Made by a program: the position numbers and the translations under genes. This document shows, piece after piece, positions 21,401 to 23,350 of a stretch of 23,350 nt of DNA; the first letter of the stretch is position 1; the number at the start of each line of letters is the position of its first letter. The notes beneath the pieces were generated by a model. The model saw nothing but the letters and a program-made list of their open reading frames with translations. It had not been told where the DNA came from and did no database searches. Source of the stretch: Ettlia oleoabundans (lineage: Eukaryota > Chlorophyta > Chlorophyceae > Chlamydomonadales). The stretch covers positions 1-23,350 of the forward strand of contig JAAMXP010000211.1 in NCBI GenBank assembly GCA_019693395.1, read 5' to 3'.

Positions 21401-23316
21401 AGGCGAAAGCGGCACGCCTTGGGGCTGCTACTGCTGGAAGCGCTGGTGGGGCCCAGGCTTCCGCTGCAGCGGTGGCGGCAGCGCAGCGACGGCTGCACAC
21501 CATATTCATGGGTGAGTATCAGCTGCTTTTGGCAGCAAGGTTGACAGGCAGCAAAGCAGACGATGCTGATGCTGCCATTTAACCCGCCCTCATGCTGGAG
21601 ATTTATCTGCCCACCACAAATGGGTTGCAACGTTCCCTTCGTTTTTGCATTTTGATATATCTCTTTGTTTGTGCCTGCCACGCTGTTGTGTTACTCGGTG
21701 TTTAGCTCTTTAGCTCACTAGAATCTTCATGACACCTGCCGTCGCCCCTTCCGCACATTGTATGGCCGCAGAGTTTGTGGGTGCATGGGAGGAGGTGAAG
21801 GCTGAGGAGGAGCGGCGTGCGGCTGCCGAGGCAGAGGTGTTCAAGCACAAGACGCGATCCACAGACATTACCAGCGAGGAACAGGTGGGCGGGTGGCGGG
21901 CAGACAAGTGGGATATGCCCATACTGGGCTCCTTTGATGCCTGTTCGGTTTATGAACGTTGCTTATCTTGTGGCCTTCCTTCTGATCGACCCTTTTTCCT
22001 GCCCGTCATCTCCCACACAGGAGGACGAGGAGGACTACCAACGCCGCTTCCCCGACCAGTTTGCCCACTTTGCTGATCTGGCGCCAGACGAGCAGCCAGA
22101 CACATTGGCAGGCGACAGCCAGGCGGCGGCAGCCGCGGCTGCTGCTGCTGCCGATGCCGCTGCCCTGGCGGGCGGGCAGCAGGGTACCAGCGAGGAGGAG
22201 CAGCAGCTGCAGGGTGCTGCGGTGATGTCGGCACGGGAGCTTGTGCTGGGACCTGCACTGCAGGATCTGGTGGCGGTACATGCTGCCAGCTTTGGCAGCA
22301 CAGCCAGCACTATGGATAGTTCAAGCTCAGGCTCGGATGCTGCCACAGCTGCAGAGTTTTTGCGATCTTATGACCTGGGAGTGCAGCTGCTGCGGGCTGT
22401 GGGGCTGCTGGCACCCGCCACCCTGGATGCCGCCACCTCCAGTGGCCATCTGTACGCCGCCTGCTGCCGCTTCCGGTCCCTGGCGCAGCCGCCGCCCGCC
22501 AAGGTGGCTGGCACTGCAACTGCGGGTGTGGACATCCAGTCTGCATGCGTGGAGGAGGCGGTGCTGGTGCAGCAGCCGGCGTTGGCGCTGCGGCACCGCC
22601 TGCTGCAGCTGCTGGAGGAGTGGCCAGATCACCCGGGGCTGCTGCAGGTGAGAGCAGGGGCAAGGGGCATGGAAACAAGAGAGACTTCTATCGCAGTGCC
22701 TGCGGCGCCACTGCTGTCCCGTCTTGGCACAAGGGTAGGCTCAGCCCCGTGACATTCCTCACCTACCCATTCCCACCCCGCCCTAATAGTCACCCCGTTC
22801 CTTCGCCCTGTGCAGCTGTCTGCGGTGATTGACCGGCTGTTGGGCATGCCTGTGAGTGCCCCCCTAAAGGCAATGTTGACCGGCGTGGAGCTGCTGCTGG
22901 CCAAGGCACAGGTGTGTATAGGCTGGGTGCTGGCTGGGGGTGTAGGCTGGGTAGTGGCGGGGGAGGCTGCACCAAACTTATTGCATCGATGCTGGTTGAT
23001 TCAACGGCTTCATAAGCGTGCAGCACGTTGACAGGAATGCGAGCTGCCTGTTTAAATCCCAAAGCAGTTGCATATCTCCACCTATAGTGTGCATGTAGCA
23101 GCATTGACCTGCTCTTTGGCACTGCACCTCAATGCCCTTGTGGTGTGGCGCACTTGCTTGCAGCTGTGGGAGGAGACGGCTGCCCGGCACGTGTCGCTGG
23201 CGCCGCAGCTGGCCCCGCTGTCCGCCCTGGCCACCCGTTGGCGGCGGCTGGAGCTGGCAGGGTGGCGGGGCCTGCTGGACGCTACACGGGAGCGCGCCGC
23301 ACAGGTGGCGCATCAG
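76..23316 (+). CDS. MDN1: Midasin (MDN1/Rea1), interior part, 52 exons, incomplete at both ends
   Basis: Midasin is a nucleolar and nucleoplasmic AAA+ motor. Its six AAA units form one ring on a single chain, and a long linker carries a MIDAS domain that pulls Rsa4 and Ytm1/WDR12 off pre-60S particles. Here the spliced exons give 4152 uninterrupted codons. In order they show AAA1 (Walker B part), AAA2, AAA3, AAA4, AAA5 and AAA6, each Walker A being followed by Walker B, a sensor-1 N-P or D-P motif and an RNRF-like arginine-finger motif, and then linker sequence that aligns with human midasin as far as its LAKAQ and RWRKLEL motifs. No start or stop codon is in view: exon 1 opens inside a split codon and exon 52 ends at a donor. 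By comparison with the family (about 4900-5600 residues), some hundreds of N-terminal residues and about a thousand C-terminal ones are missing. The gene identity is firm; a few exon edges are less so. Confidence 0.95.
553..630 (+). CDS. MDN1: MDN1 exon 2: AAA1, after sensor 1
   Basis: Codes residues 96-121, including VNDLLGGLFHYV. This corresponds to the LLDKYW region of human AAA1, where the usual arginine-finger motif is absent in the family. Acceptor CTGCAG, donor CCAG|GTGACA, phase 1 on both sides. Confidence 0.85.
794..1095 (+). CDS. MDN1: MDN1 exon 3: AAA1 C-terminal helical part
   Basis: Codes residues 122-222. A variable stretch rich in H, Q and S is followed by FSIRDVLKWCRRMAS, the conserved 'LRDLLNWCNR' element that ends each midasin AAA unit. 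Acceptor TTGCAG, donor TTCG|GTGCGT, phase 0. Confidence 0.9.
1240..1386 (+). CDS. MDN1: MDN1 exon 4: AAA1-AAA2 connector
   Basis: Codes residues 223-271. FVEAADCFAALLG corresponds to human FQEALDCFTAML. Two in-frame acceptors are possible: CTGCAG ending at 1239 (chosen, with the better pyrimidine tract) or TTGCAG ending at 1260, which would remove seven residues. Donor CACAG|GTGTGT, phase 0. Confidence 0.78.
1633..1965 (+). CDS. MDN1: MDN1 exon 5: connector and AAA2 Walker A
   Basis: Codes residues 272-382. An alanine-rich helical connector leads into FRFAATGHALRNMERVA and then EPVLLV. The Walker A GETGTGKT is at 1915-1938 (residues 366-373), a textbook P-loop. Acceptor CTGCAG, donor AGATG|GTGAGG, phase 0. 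The upstream edge is less certain because the connector is poorly conserved. Confidence 0.9.
2031..2034. other. Assembly gap of 4 N, in intron 5
   Basis: Four undetermined bases lie between exons 5 and 6, followed by C-rich and CA-rich sequence. The gap does not touch coding sequence. Confidence 0.99.
2156..2755 (+). CDS. MDN1: MDN1 exon 6: AAA2 body with Walker B
   Basis: Codes residues 383-582. VLNLSQQTDSGDLLGGFRP matches the human VVNMNQQSDTADLLGGY strand-loop. The long helix-2 insert follows, with a Q/A-rich and S/G-rich low-complexity part holding KKQKR at 2510-2524 (residues 501-505). FAFVEGALVKAVREG then precedes the Walker B LLLDEMN at 2720-2740. Acceptor CGCCAG, one of the few not ending GCAG. 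Donor CTGAG|GTGAGG, phase 0. Confidence 0.95.
3013..3151 (+). CDS. MDN1: MDN1 exon 7: AAA2 sensor 1
   Basis: Codes residues 583-628. ALERIAGLLE continues the helix after Walker B. VVAERGD and FRLFGAMNPATDAG carry the sensor-1 asparagine. Acceptor GTGCAG, donor TGCAG|GTGGGC, phase 1 inside the glycine codon. Confidence 0.95.
3152..3542 (+). other. Intron 7 (391 nt), longest in the window
   Basis: This is the longest intron here. Its 5' third is G/T-rich with the TG microsatellite, the middle is AT-richer, and the 3' end is a C-rich tract before the acceptor. No conserved coding or RNA gene is visible inside it. Confidence 0.9.
3201..3230. repeat. (TG)15 microsatellite flanked by TGG repeats, intron 7
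   Basis: Fifteen perfect TG units, with GGT/TGG triplets on both sides (about 3186-3240), start about 50 bases after the exon 7 donor. Confidence 0.95.
3543..3610 (+). CDS. MDN1: MDN1 exon 8: AAA2 arginine-finger segment
   Basis: Codes residues 629-651. GKRDLPAPLRNRFTEIW matches human GKRNLPPGIRNRFTELY and carries the RNRF motif. To join exon 9 in phase 0, the exon must end CCGCAG followed by GCGAGC, a GC donor. No GT donor gives an equally complete protein: the GTGGGG at about 3594 would cut the conserved ITE-W segment. Confidence 0.87.
3611..3872 (+). other. Intron 8, GC-AG type
   Basis: The donor reads CAG|GCGAGC and the acceptor GGTGCAG. The flanking exons join in phase 0 to give GEPPQ-REDLAAIV, which lines up with the human VEELESKEDLQVLIV stretch. 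Confidence 0.8.
3873..3977 (+). CDS. MDN1: MDN1 exon 9: AAA2 C-terminal part
   Basis: Codes residues 652-686. REDLAAIVAGYLSGV and VDFYLAAKAEA match the human KEDLQVLIVDYLKG and INFYTALRKE elements. Acceptor GTGCAG, donor AGGCG|GTGAGA, phase 0. Confidence 0.93.
4056..4092. repeat. (CAG)12 tract in intron 9
   Basis: About twelve perfect CAG units lie in the intron between exons 9 and 10. Each one contains an AG, but the acceptor used is at 4180-4181, after a run of C then T. Confidence 0.95.
4182..4289 (+). CDS. MDN1: MDN1 exon 10: AAA2 lid helices
   Basis: Codes residues 687-722. GHKPAYNLRTLCRALEY matches human GHRPHYSLRTLCRALRF very closely. Acceptor GTGCAG, donor TGCAG|GTAACT, phase 0. Confidence 0.96.
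4468..4584 (+). CDS. MDN1: MDN1 exon 11: AAA2-AAA3 connector
   Basis: Codes residues 723-761. RSLWDGFAMSFLTQLD matches human RSLYEGFCLGFLTQLD, and LMQQHLL follows. Acceptor CTGCAG, donor CAAG|GTGGGC, phase 0. Confidence 0.96.
4709..4811 (+). CDS. MDN1: MDN1 exon 12: AAA2-AAA3 connector
   Basis: Codes residues 762-795. FDQFWVGTG corresponds to the human 'V-E-G-Y-W-I' segment just before AAA3. Acceptor CTACAG, donor CCAAG|GTTTGT, phase 1. Confidence 0.88.
5007..5107 (+). CDS. MDN1: MDN1 exon 13: start of AAA3
   Basis: Codes residues 796-829. FVLTATVQAHLRNVARAVLLRRYPILLQ lines up with the human YILTSSVKLNLRDIVRVV stretch and leads directly to the Walker A of exon 14. Acceptor CTGCAG, donor CTGCAG|GTAACT, phase 0. 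Confidence 0.94.
5320..5421 (+). CDS. MDN1: MDN1 exon 14: AAA3 Walker A
   Basis: Codes residues 830-863. The exon starts exactly at the P-loop GPTSSGKT (5320-5343). FVRINNHEQTDLQ follows, the strand and loop seen as CVRINNHEHTDIQ in human. Acceptor ATGCAG, donor CTGCAG|GTAAGC, phase 0. Confidence 0.97.
5540..5685 (+). CDS. MDN1: MDN1 exon 15: AAA3 Walker B
   Basis: Codes residues 864-911. EYLGSYV and LVFREGPLVQAVRRGHW lead to the Walker B IVLDEL (5630-5647), then NLAPTEVLEALN. Acceptor CCACAG, donor AACAG|GTAGGT, phase 2 within an arginine codon. Confidence 0.97.
5880..6008 (+). CDS. MDN1: MDN1 exon 16: AAA3 sensor 1
   Basis: Codes residues 912-954. RLLDDNRELYVPE and FMLFATQNPPG match human AAA3 almost residue for residue. 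GRKTLSR follows. Acceptor ATGCAG after a run of C, donor AGCAG|GTGCGG, phase 2. Confidence 0.97.
6185..6262 (+). CDS. MDN1: MDN1 exon 17: AAA3 arginine-finger segment
   Basis: Codes residues 955-980. RAFRSRFLELHVGDIP corresponds to human RAFRNRFVELHFDELP; the first asparagine of RNRF is serine here. ELATILEKR follows. Acceptor GTGCAG, donor AAGAG|GTGGGT, phase 2. Confidence 0.95.
6550..6675 (+). CDS. MDN1: MDN1 exon 18: AAA3 C-terminal part
   Basis: Codes residues 981-1022. CAIAPSYAAKLV, RRRSASNVFAGRHGFIT and PRDLFR match the human SLPPSYCSKLV, SSSVFAGKQGFIT and LRDLFRW elements. Acceptor CCGCAG, donor TTCAG|GTGCAC, phase 2. Confidence 0.96.
6887..7019 (+). CDS. MDN1: MDN1 exon 19: AAA3 lid helices
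   Basis: Codes residues 1023-1067. RWAGRGAVGYQQLGEDGFAVL and ERLRSAEERAVVAEVLQKVL match the lid region (human LANDGYMLLAGRVRKQEEIDV). Acceptor GTGCAG, donor CCAAG|GTGAGG, phase 0. Confidence 0.93.
7020..7342 (+). other. Intron 19 (323 nt)
   Basis: Non-coding between lid exons. It has no repeat, no long conserved reading frame and no RNA gene that I recognise. The acceptor is CCCTGCAG. Confidence 0.85.
7343..7584 (+). CDS. MDN1: MDN1 exon 20: AAA3-AAA4 connector
   Basis: Codes residues 1068-1147. An alanine-, glutamine- and serine-rich variable connector ends in VVWTASMRRM, the human IVWTEGMRRL motif just before AAA4. Acceptor CTGCAG, donor GCAT|GTGAGC, phase 2, with the ATG completed by the first base of exon 21. 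Confidence 0.92.
7824..8006 (+). CDS. MDN1: MDN1 exon 21: AAA4 Walker A
   Basis: Codes residues 1148-1208. CLEFSEPALLV precedes the Walker A GETGTGKT (7876-7899). NCNQHTEVSDFLGGFRP matches the human CHLHMETSDFLGGLRP loop. Acceptor CTGCAG, donor AACAG|GTGCGA, phase 2. Confidence 0.97.
8200..8521 (+). CDS. MDN1: MDN1 exon 22: AAA4 helix-2 insert
   Basis: Codes residues 1209-1316. This is a charged helical insert that is longer here than in human, ending in FDWADGPLVQ (human FEWHDGPLVQ). Acceptor TTGCAG, donor GTGCAG|GTGAGG, phase 0. Confidence 0.95.
8732..8808 (+). CDS. MDN1: MDN1 exon 23: AAA4 Walker B
   Basis: Codes residues 1317-1341. AMRAGDM is followed by the Walker B ILVDEL (8753-8770) and NLAEDAVLERLN. 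Acceptor TCACAG, donor AACAG|GTAGGG, phase 2, at the same place in the AAA fold as the exon 15 donor. Confidence 0.97.
9097..9203 (+). CDS. MDN1: MDN1 exon 24: AAA4 sensor 1
   Basis: Codes residues 1342-1377. SVLEPGRSLMLAEKG and FRIVATMNP match human SVLEVEKSLVLAEKG and FRILATMNP. Acceptor CTGCAG. The donor CCAG|GTGGGT lies at the start of a GTGG repeat, phase 1. Confidence 0.96.
9204..9230 (+). repeat. (GTGG)n repeat forming the intron 24 donor
   Basis: About six to seven GTGG units start exactly at the splice donor, so several GTGGGT donors lie four bases apart. On RNA it is a run of G-triplets that could fold as a quadruplex. Confidence 0.9.
9204..9559 (+). other. Intron 24 (356 nt)
   Basis: It begins with a GTGG tandem repeat, continues as AT-richer sequence, and ends TTGCTGCAG. 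No coding or RNA gene is seen inside. Confidence 0.88.
9560..9679 (+). CDS. MDN1: MDN1 exon 25: AAA4 arginine-finger segment
   Basis: Codes residues 1378-1417. GGDYGKKELSPALSNRFTSIW matches human GGDFGKKELSPALRNRFTEIW, with the finger motif reading SNRF. Acceptor CTGCAG, donor GGCAG|GTCAGT, phase 1. Confidence 0.97.
9867..9962 (+). CDS. MDN1: MDN1 exon 26: AAA4 C-terminal helices
   Basis: Codes residues 1418-1449. APRLLEFWRFFRAQ corresponds to the human VMLDFIDWLTHQ helix. Acceptor GTGCAG, donor TCGG|GTGAGA, phase 1. Confidence 0.92.
10193..10326 (+). CDS. MDN1: MDN1 exon 27: AAA4 lid
   Basis: Codes residues 1450-1494. VRDLLAWAGFIN matches the human IRDILSWVNFMN element, and HLVLLDGIGLG matches human CLVYIDGIGSG. 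Acceptor CTGCAG, donor GCAGAG|GTGAGG, phase 0. Confidence 0.96.
10549..10875 (+). CDS. MDN1: MDN1 exon 28: AAA4-AAA5 connector
   Basis: Codes residues 1495-1603. It contains an acidic low-complexity stretch (DEDQAEGG, then DMEVDD). RWGIAPFYV follows (from 10750; human LWGIHPFFI), then TTSRNALRVLRALQ, which leads into AAA5. Acceptor CTGCAG, donor CTGCAG|GTGTGG, phase 0. Confidence 0.94.
11070..11148 (+). CDS. MDN1: MDN1 exon 29: AAA5 Walker A
   Basis: Codes residues 1604-1629. LRKPILLE is followed by the Walker A GSPGVGKT (11094-11117), identical to human AAA5. Acceptor CTGCAG, donor AGTGG|GTGAGT, phase 1. Confidence 0.97.
11366..11468 (+). CDS. MDN1: MDN1 exon 30: AAA5 strand-loop
   Basis: Codes residues 1630-1663. 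ANLVRINLSEQSDMMDLLGADLPV is nearly the human sequence of this region (positions 11368-11439). GEFAW follows, split across the next intron. Acceptor TTGCAG, donor GCATG|GTGGGT, phase 2. Confidence 0.97.
11669..11789 (+). CDS. MDN1: MDN1 exon 31: AAA5 Walker B
   Basis: Codes residues 1664-1704. ADGPLLSAVRGGAW is followed by the Walker B VLLDEL (11712-11729), then NLASQTVLEGLNAVLDHRAE. Acceptor GTGCAG, donor CTGAG|GTGGGT, phase 0. Confidence 0.97.
11857..11893. other. Assembly gap of 37 N, in intron 31
   Basis: This undetermined run is flanked by a GC-only stretch on the left and a C/CAC-rich stretch on the right. It falls between exons 31 and 32, whose reading phase matches across it. Confidence 0.99.
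11932..12009 (+). CDS. MDN1: MDN1 exon 32: AAA5 sensor 1
   Basis: Codes residues 1705-1730. VFIPELNRTF and FRVFGAQNPLQ match the human IYVPELGMSF and IFGCQNPF segments. Acceptor GCGCAG, donor CTGCAG|GTGCGC, phase 0. Confidence 0.95.
12178..12277 (+). CDS. MDN1: MDN1 exon 33: AAA5 arginine-finger segment
   Basis: Codes residues 1731-1763. EGGGRKGLPKSFLNRFTRVHV matches human QGGGRKGLPRSFLNRFTQVFV. LLFIA follows. The exon ends ATCGCAG|GCAAGC, a GC donor. Reading past it reaches a stop within a few codons, and no GT donor fits. Confidence 0.93.
12278..12466 (+). other. Intron 33, GC-AG type
   Basis: The donor CAG|GCAAGC matches the strong GC-donor consensus at nearly every position. The acceptor is CTGCAG. 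The phase 1 junction rebuilds a glycine and links LLFIA to ALHPRIP. Confidence 0.92.
12467..12551 (+). CDS. MDN1: MDN1 exon 34: AAA5 C-terminal helices
   Basis: Codes residues 1764-1791. ALHPRIPPQTLHRMVAALQRLH corresponds to the human LFPAIEKNIVKKMVAFNNQI helices. Acceptor CTGCAG, donor GTCAG|GTGGGT, phase 2. Confidence 0.93.
12740..13251 (+). CDS. MDN1: MDN1 exon 35: AAA5 lid and AAA5-AAA6 connector
   Basis: Codes residues 1792-1962. GGPWEFNLRDLLRWCEL is nearly identical to human. A proline- and threonine-rich insert follows, then HYAYLLFVQRLRTAEDR (human HVFLVYGERMRTEEDK), then LKIGWARLPRGS and LLPSQLPVLESMA (human LGYSVLSRGS and HQSFQPLESIM). Acceptor GTGCAG, donor GGCAG|GTGAGC, phase 1. 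Confidence 0.96.
13452..13636 (+). CDS. MDN1: MDN1 exon 36: AAA6 Walker A
   Basis: Codes residues 1963-2024. GWMCLLV is followed by the Walker A GPPASGKT (13487-13510). TDTSDLLGGFEQVE matches human MDTTELLGGFEQVD. A second in-frame donor at 13631 (CGCAAG|GTGCAG) would drop two residues; the one at 13637 (GTGCAG|GTGAGT) is stronger. Acceptor CCGCAG, phase 0. Confidence 0.95.
13637..13950 (+). other. Intron 36 (314 nt)
   Basis: A G-rich 5' part is followed by T-rich sequence that ends CATTGTTGCAG. No gene or repeat of note is visible. Confidence 0.85.
13951..14420 (+). CDS. MDN1: MDN1 exon 37: AAA6 helix-2 insert
   Basis: Codes residues 2025-2180. ELAREVQALLATAADILL aligns with the human LLEKVEGTVRALLRDSLL helix. 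A long Q/A-rich, probably coiled-coil stretch follows, ending in KFEWVDGALTR (human TFEWVDSMLVQ). Acceptor TTGCAG, donor ACGCG|GTGAGC, phase 2. Confidence 0.94.
14606..14700 (+). CDS. MDN1: MDN1 exon 38: AAA6 degenerate Walker B
   Basis: Codes residues 2181-2212. AIERGHW is followed by VLLDSAN (14628-14648). Serine stands where the catalytic glutamate would be (human reads LLMDNVN). NPTVLDRLNPLLEPQ follows. Acceptor CTGCAG, donor CGCAGG|GTGGGT, phase 1. Confidence 0.96.
14881..14980 (+). CDS. MDN1: MDN1 exon 39: AAA6 sensor 1
   Basis: Codes residues 2213-2245. VLLLNECGG is followed by HPHPNFRLFLALDPR, with D-P in place of N-P as in human (FRLFLSMDPVHG). Acceptor TTGCAG, donor CCAAG|GTGGGG, phase 2. 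Confidence 0.96.
15234..15569 (+). CDS. MDN1: MDN1 exon 40: end of AAA6 with polyglutamine insert
   Basis: Codes residues 2246-2357. HGEVSRAMRNRGIEIFLL matches human HGDISRAMRNRGLEIYI. A lineage-specific Q-rich insert with a run of 14 glutamines follows, then VLALAGVPG, corresponding to human VLLHSLGLVG. Acceptor CTGCAG, donor CACAG|GTGATT, phase 2. Confidence 0.95.
15352..15399 (+). repeat. 24-bp tandem duplication in exon 40
   Basis: Two direct copies (15352-15375 and 15376-15399) differ at one base and code QQLPLAQQ then QQLALAQQ. They run straight into the CAG tract. Confidence 0.92.
15394..15435 (+). repeat. Coding CAG tract, 14 glutamines
   Basis: One CAA and thirteen perfect CAG codons in frame, then CAT. 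The pure codons suggest recent slippage. Confidence 0.97.
15810..16953 (+). CDS. MDN1: MDN1 exon 41: start of the linker
   Basis: Codes residues 2358-2739. LRSWAALAAALASRGWPFAAALHTAWRQLYV corresponds to the first linker helices (human QYLQRGLSLDRAFSEACWEVYV). Long alanine- and glutamine-rich helices follow, with FLPLDVA matching human FVIPLDPRW. This is the second-longest exon here (1144 nt). Acceptor CTGCAG, donor CTAAG|GTAAGG, phase 0. Confidence 0.93.
17152..17310 (+). CDS. MDN1: MDN1 exon 42: linker
   Basis: Codes residues 2740-2792, an amphipathic helical segment (STIDWLYAVLLAVQHLEEALLV). The best junction ends GACAAG|GCAAGC, a GC donor in phase 0. A weak GT site nine bases on (GCTTG|GTTATG) would add A-S-L in the same phase. 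Acceptor GCGCAG. Confidence 0.8.
17311..17539 (+). other. Intron 42, probably GC-AG type
   Basis: The donor AAG|GCAAGC has the GC-donor consensus; the acceptor is CCCTGCAG. The alternative GT donor at 17320 is weak but cannot be ruled out from sequence. Confidence 0.7.
17540..17940 (+). CDS. MDN1: MDN1 exon 43: linker
   Basis: Codes residues 2793-2925. Helical segments include VQQWRWGLLRALHED and NYEQLLFGWMRLRKAV. The C-terminal LPRSLELSNAYCQLLALCEIS resembles the human VNLAAFFELCDALVLLW region loosely. Acceptor CTGCAG, donor AGCAG|GTGAGG, phase 2. Confidence 0.88.
18111..19759 (+). CDS. MDN1: MDN1 exon 44: long linker exon
   Basis: Codes residues 2926-3475, the longest exon here (1649 nt). 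The protein is alanine-, leucine- and glutamine-rich and helical, with an acidic patch EEGGDEEMMLD at about 18544-18576. WQQLLQRSLVHEAWWRWQQ and GPLRMHIAAGT probably match the human W-L-M-W and TSSWRASPW parts of the linker, but conservation is low. Acceptor GTGCAG, donor GCAAG|GTGGGT, phase 1. Confidence 0.9.
18361..18387 (+). repeat. Three 9-bp tandem copies in exon 44
   Basis: CAGCATGCA is repeated three times, the last copy ending in T, in frame as Q-H-A units. Confidence 0.9.
18877..18894 (+). repeat. Coding CAG tract, 6 glutamines
   Basis: Six pure CAG codons in exon 44, followed at once by CTGCTGCAG. Confidence 0.9.
19018..19044 (+). repeat. Coding CAG tract, 9 glutamines
   Basis: Nine pure CAG codons in exon 44 between LLEA and RPDG. 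Confidence 0.95.
19939..20124 (+). CDS. MDN1: MDN1 exon 45: linker, conserved block
   Basis: Codes residues 3476-3537. RVWCLLGLLRLHLLQPTVGADPAAKYGL is a clear match to human SLWVSLGLLQIQTWLPQARFDPAVKREY. Acceptor CCGCAG, donor GCCAG|GTGCGC, phase 1. Confidence 0.95.
20360..20481 (+). CDS. MDN1: MDN1 exon 46: linker
   Basis: Codes residues 3538-3578. ESPRIAELEARCNELAQQAERL and RPTPPQYL correspond to human HPHVRLLRQRMDRLDNLTCHL and RPQLPAYESL. Acceptor GTGCAG. The donor TGACA|GTGCGT is weak at the last exon base, phase 0. Confidence 0.92.
20630..20724 (+). CDS. MDN1: MDN1 exon 47: linker
   Basis: Codes residues 3579-3609. LRDDVARFVSSFGSVPRLLETLEQL corresponds to human VQEIHHYVTSIAKAPAVQDLLTRL. 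Two donors keep phase 2: CTGGC|GTGAAA at 20725 (chosen, GT) or CTCAG|GCACGC at 20707 (GC, six residues shorter). Acceptor CTGCAG. Confidence 0.85.
20874..21511 (+). CDS. MDN1: MDN1 exon 48: linker, conserved block
   Basis: Codes residues 3610-3822. VWQQNAAAWAERLGRQYPLYRDVVQPVQLAIHELRYGL (from 20920) matches the human KRLSEEYTFYPDAVSPLQASILQLQHGMRL block. LMSFPRAD matches the human LLAFPSV segment, and alanine-rich helices follow. Acceptor CTGCAG, donor CATGG|GTGAGT, phase 1. Confidence 0.95.
21772..21884 (+). CDS. MDN1: MDN1 exon 49: linker, charged helix
   Basis: Codes residues 3823-3860. FVGAWEEVKAEEERRAAAEAEVFKHKTR matches the human IISEWDEQERIAQEKAEQESGLYRYRSR helix. Acceptor CCGCAG, donor AACAG|GTGGGC, phase 0. 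Confidence 0.96.
22021..22647 (+). CDS. MDN1: MDN1 exon 50: linker
   Basis: Codes residues 3861-4069. EDEEDYQRRFPDQFAHFADL matches human EEEEREFRKQFPLHEKDFADI. A ten-alanine run follows (22123-22152, mixed codons). YDLGVQLLRAVG and LLQLLEEWPDHPGLLQ match the human CYQTGASLV and HLLQDWPEHPALEQL parts. Acceptor CACACAG, donor CTGCAG|GTGAGA, phase 0. Confidence 0.96.
22816..22911 (+). CDS. MDN1: MDN1 exon 51: linker
   Basis: Codes residues 4070-4101. VIDRLLGMPVSAPLKAMLTGVELLLAKAQ matches human VMDRIRSFPLSSPISKFLNGLEILLAKAQ. Acceptor GTGCAG, donor CACAG|GTGTGT, phase 0. Confidence 0.97.
23164..23316 (+). CDS. MDN1: MDN1 exon 52: linker, last exon in view
   Basis: Codes residues 4102-4152. LWEETAARHVSLAPQL and ATRWRRLELAGWRGLLD match human DWEENASRALSLRKHL and IIRWRKLELNCWSMSLD. 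Acceptor TTGCAG, donor CATCAG|GTGAGG, phase 0. The GTGGCG after GCACAG at 23306 is a weaker alternative. The gene continues beyond 23350. Confidence 0.95.
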
Positions 23317-23350
23317 GTGAGGGCACCCTGGCTTTGTTGTGGGGGTGGGG

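Noticed and set aside
1..23350. tRNA, rRNA, CRISPR array, transposon ends or long inverted repeats
   Set aside because: Scanning by eye found no cloverleaf, spaced direct repeats, transposase motifs or terminal repeats; all repeats seen are simple tandem ones.

Overview
The window holds one protein-coding gene on the + strand, cut off at both ends. It is a large interior part of midasin (MDN1, called Rea1 in yeast), the dynein-like AAA+ ATPase that strips assembly factors from pre-60S ribosomal particles. I can trace 52 coding exons from 76 to 23316. Joined, they give about 12.46 kb of coding sequence, or 4152 codons, with no stop and with matching phases at every junction. The first exons of the gene (N-terminal domain, start of AAA1) lie to the left. 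The end of the linker, the acidic D/E-rich region and the C-terminal MIDAS domain lie to the right.

The sequence is nuclear eukaryotic DNA. GC-rich exons are separated by introns of about 76 to 390 bases with GT-AG ends, and 46 of the 52 acceptors read GCAG. CAG/glutamine runs, alanine-rich insertions, short introns and CA/TG microsatellites together suggest a chlorophyte green alga. That placement is inference; nothing here fixes the species.

Layout: 76-1386 covers the rest of AAA1 and its C-terminal part. 1633-4811 is AAA2, 5007-7584 is AAA3, 7824-10875 is AAA4 with the AAA4-AAA5 connector, 11070-13251 is AAA5, and 13452-15569 is AAA6. From 15810 to 23316 runs the long alpha-helical linker. 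Walker A motifs are visible in AAA2 to AAA6; that of AAA1 would lie upstream. AAA2 to AAA5 have a D-E Walker B. AAA1 has E-D and AAA6 has D-S, so AAA2 to AAA5 look like the competent ATPase sites. The ring is cut into many small exons (mean about 173 nt), while the linker is in fewer, longer ones (mean about 440 nt).

I found no second gene, RNA gene, transposon or CRISPR array on either strand. The points worth a second look are three apparent GC-AG introns, introns that recur just after sensor 1 in all six AAA units, complementary (CA)16 and (TG)15 tracts flanking exons 1-7, repeat-driven low-complexity insertions, and two intronic assembly gaps. I see no undescribed biological system. Residue numbers below count from the ATG codon at 78, the first complete codon in the window, not from the true protein start. 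Family comparisons are from memory of human and yeast midasin.
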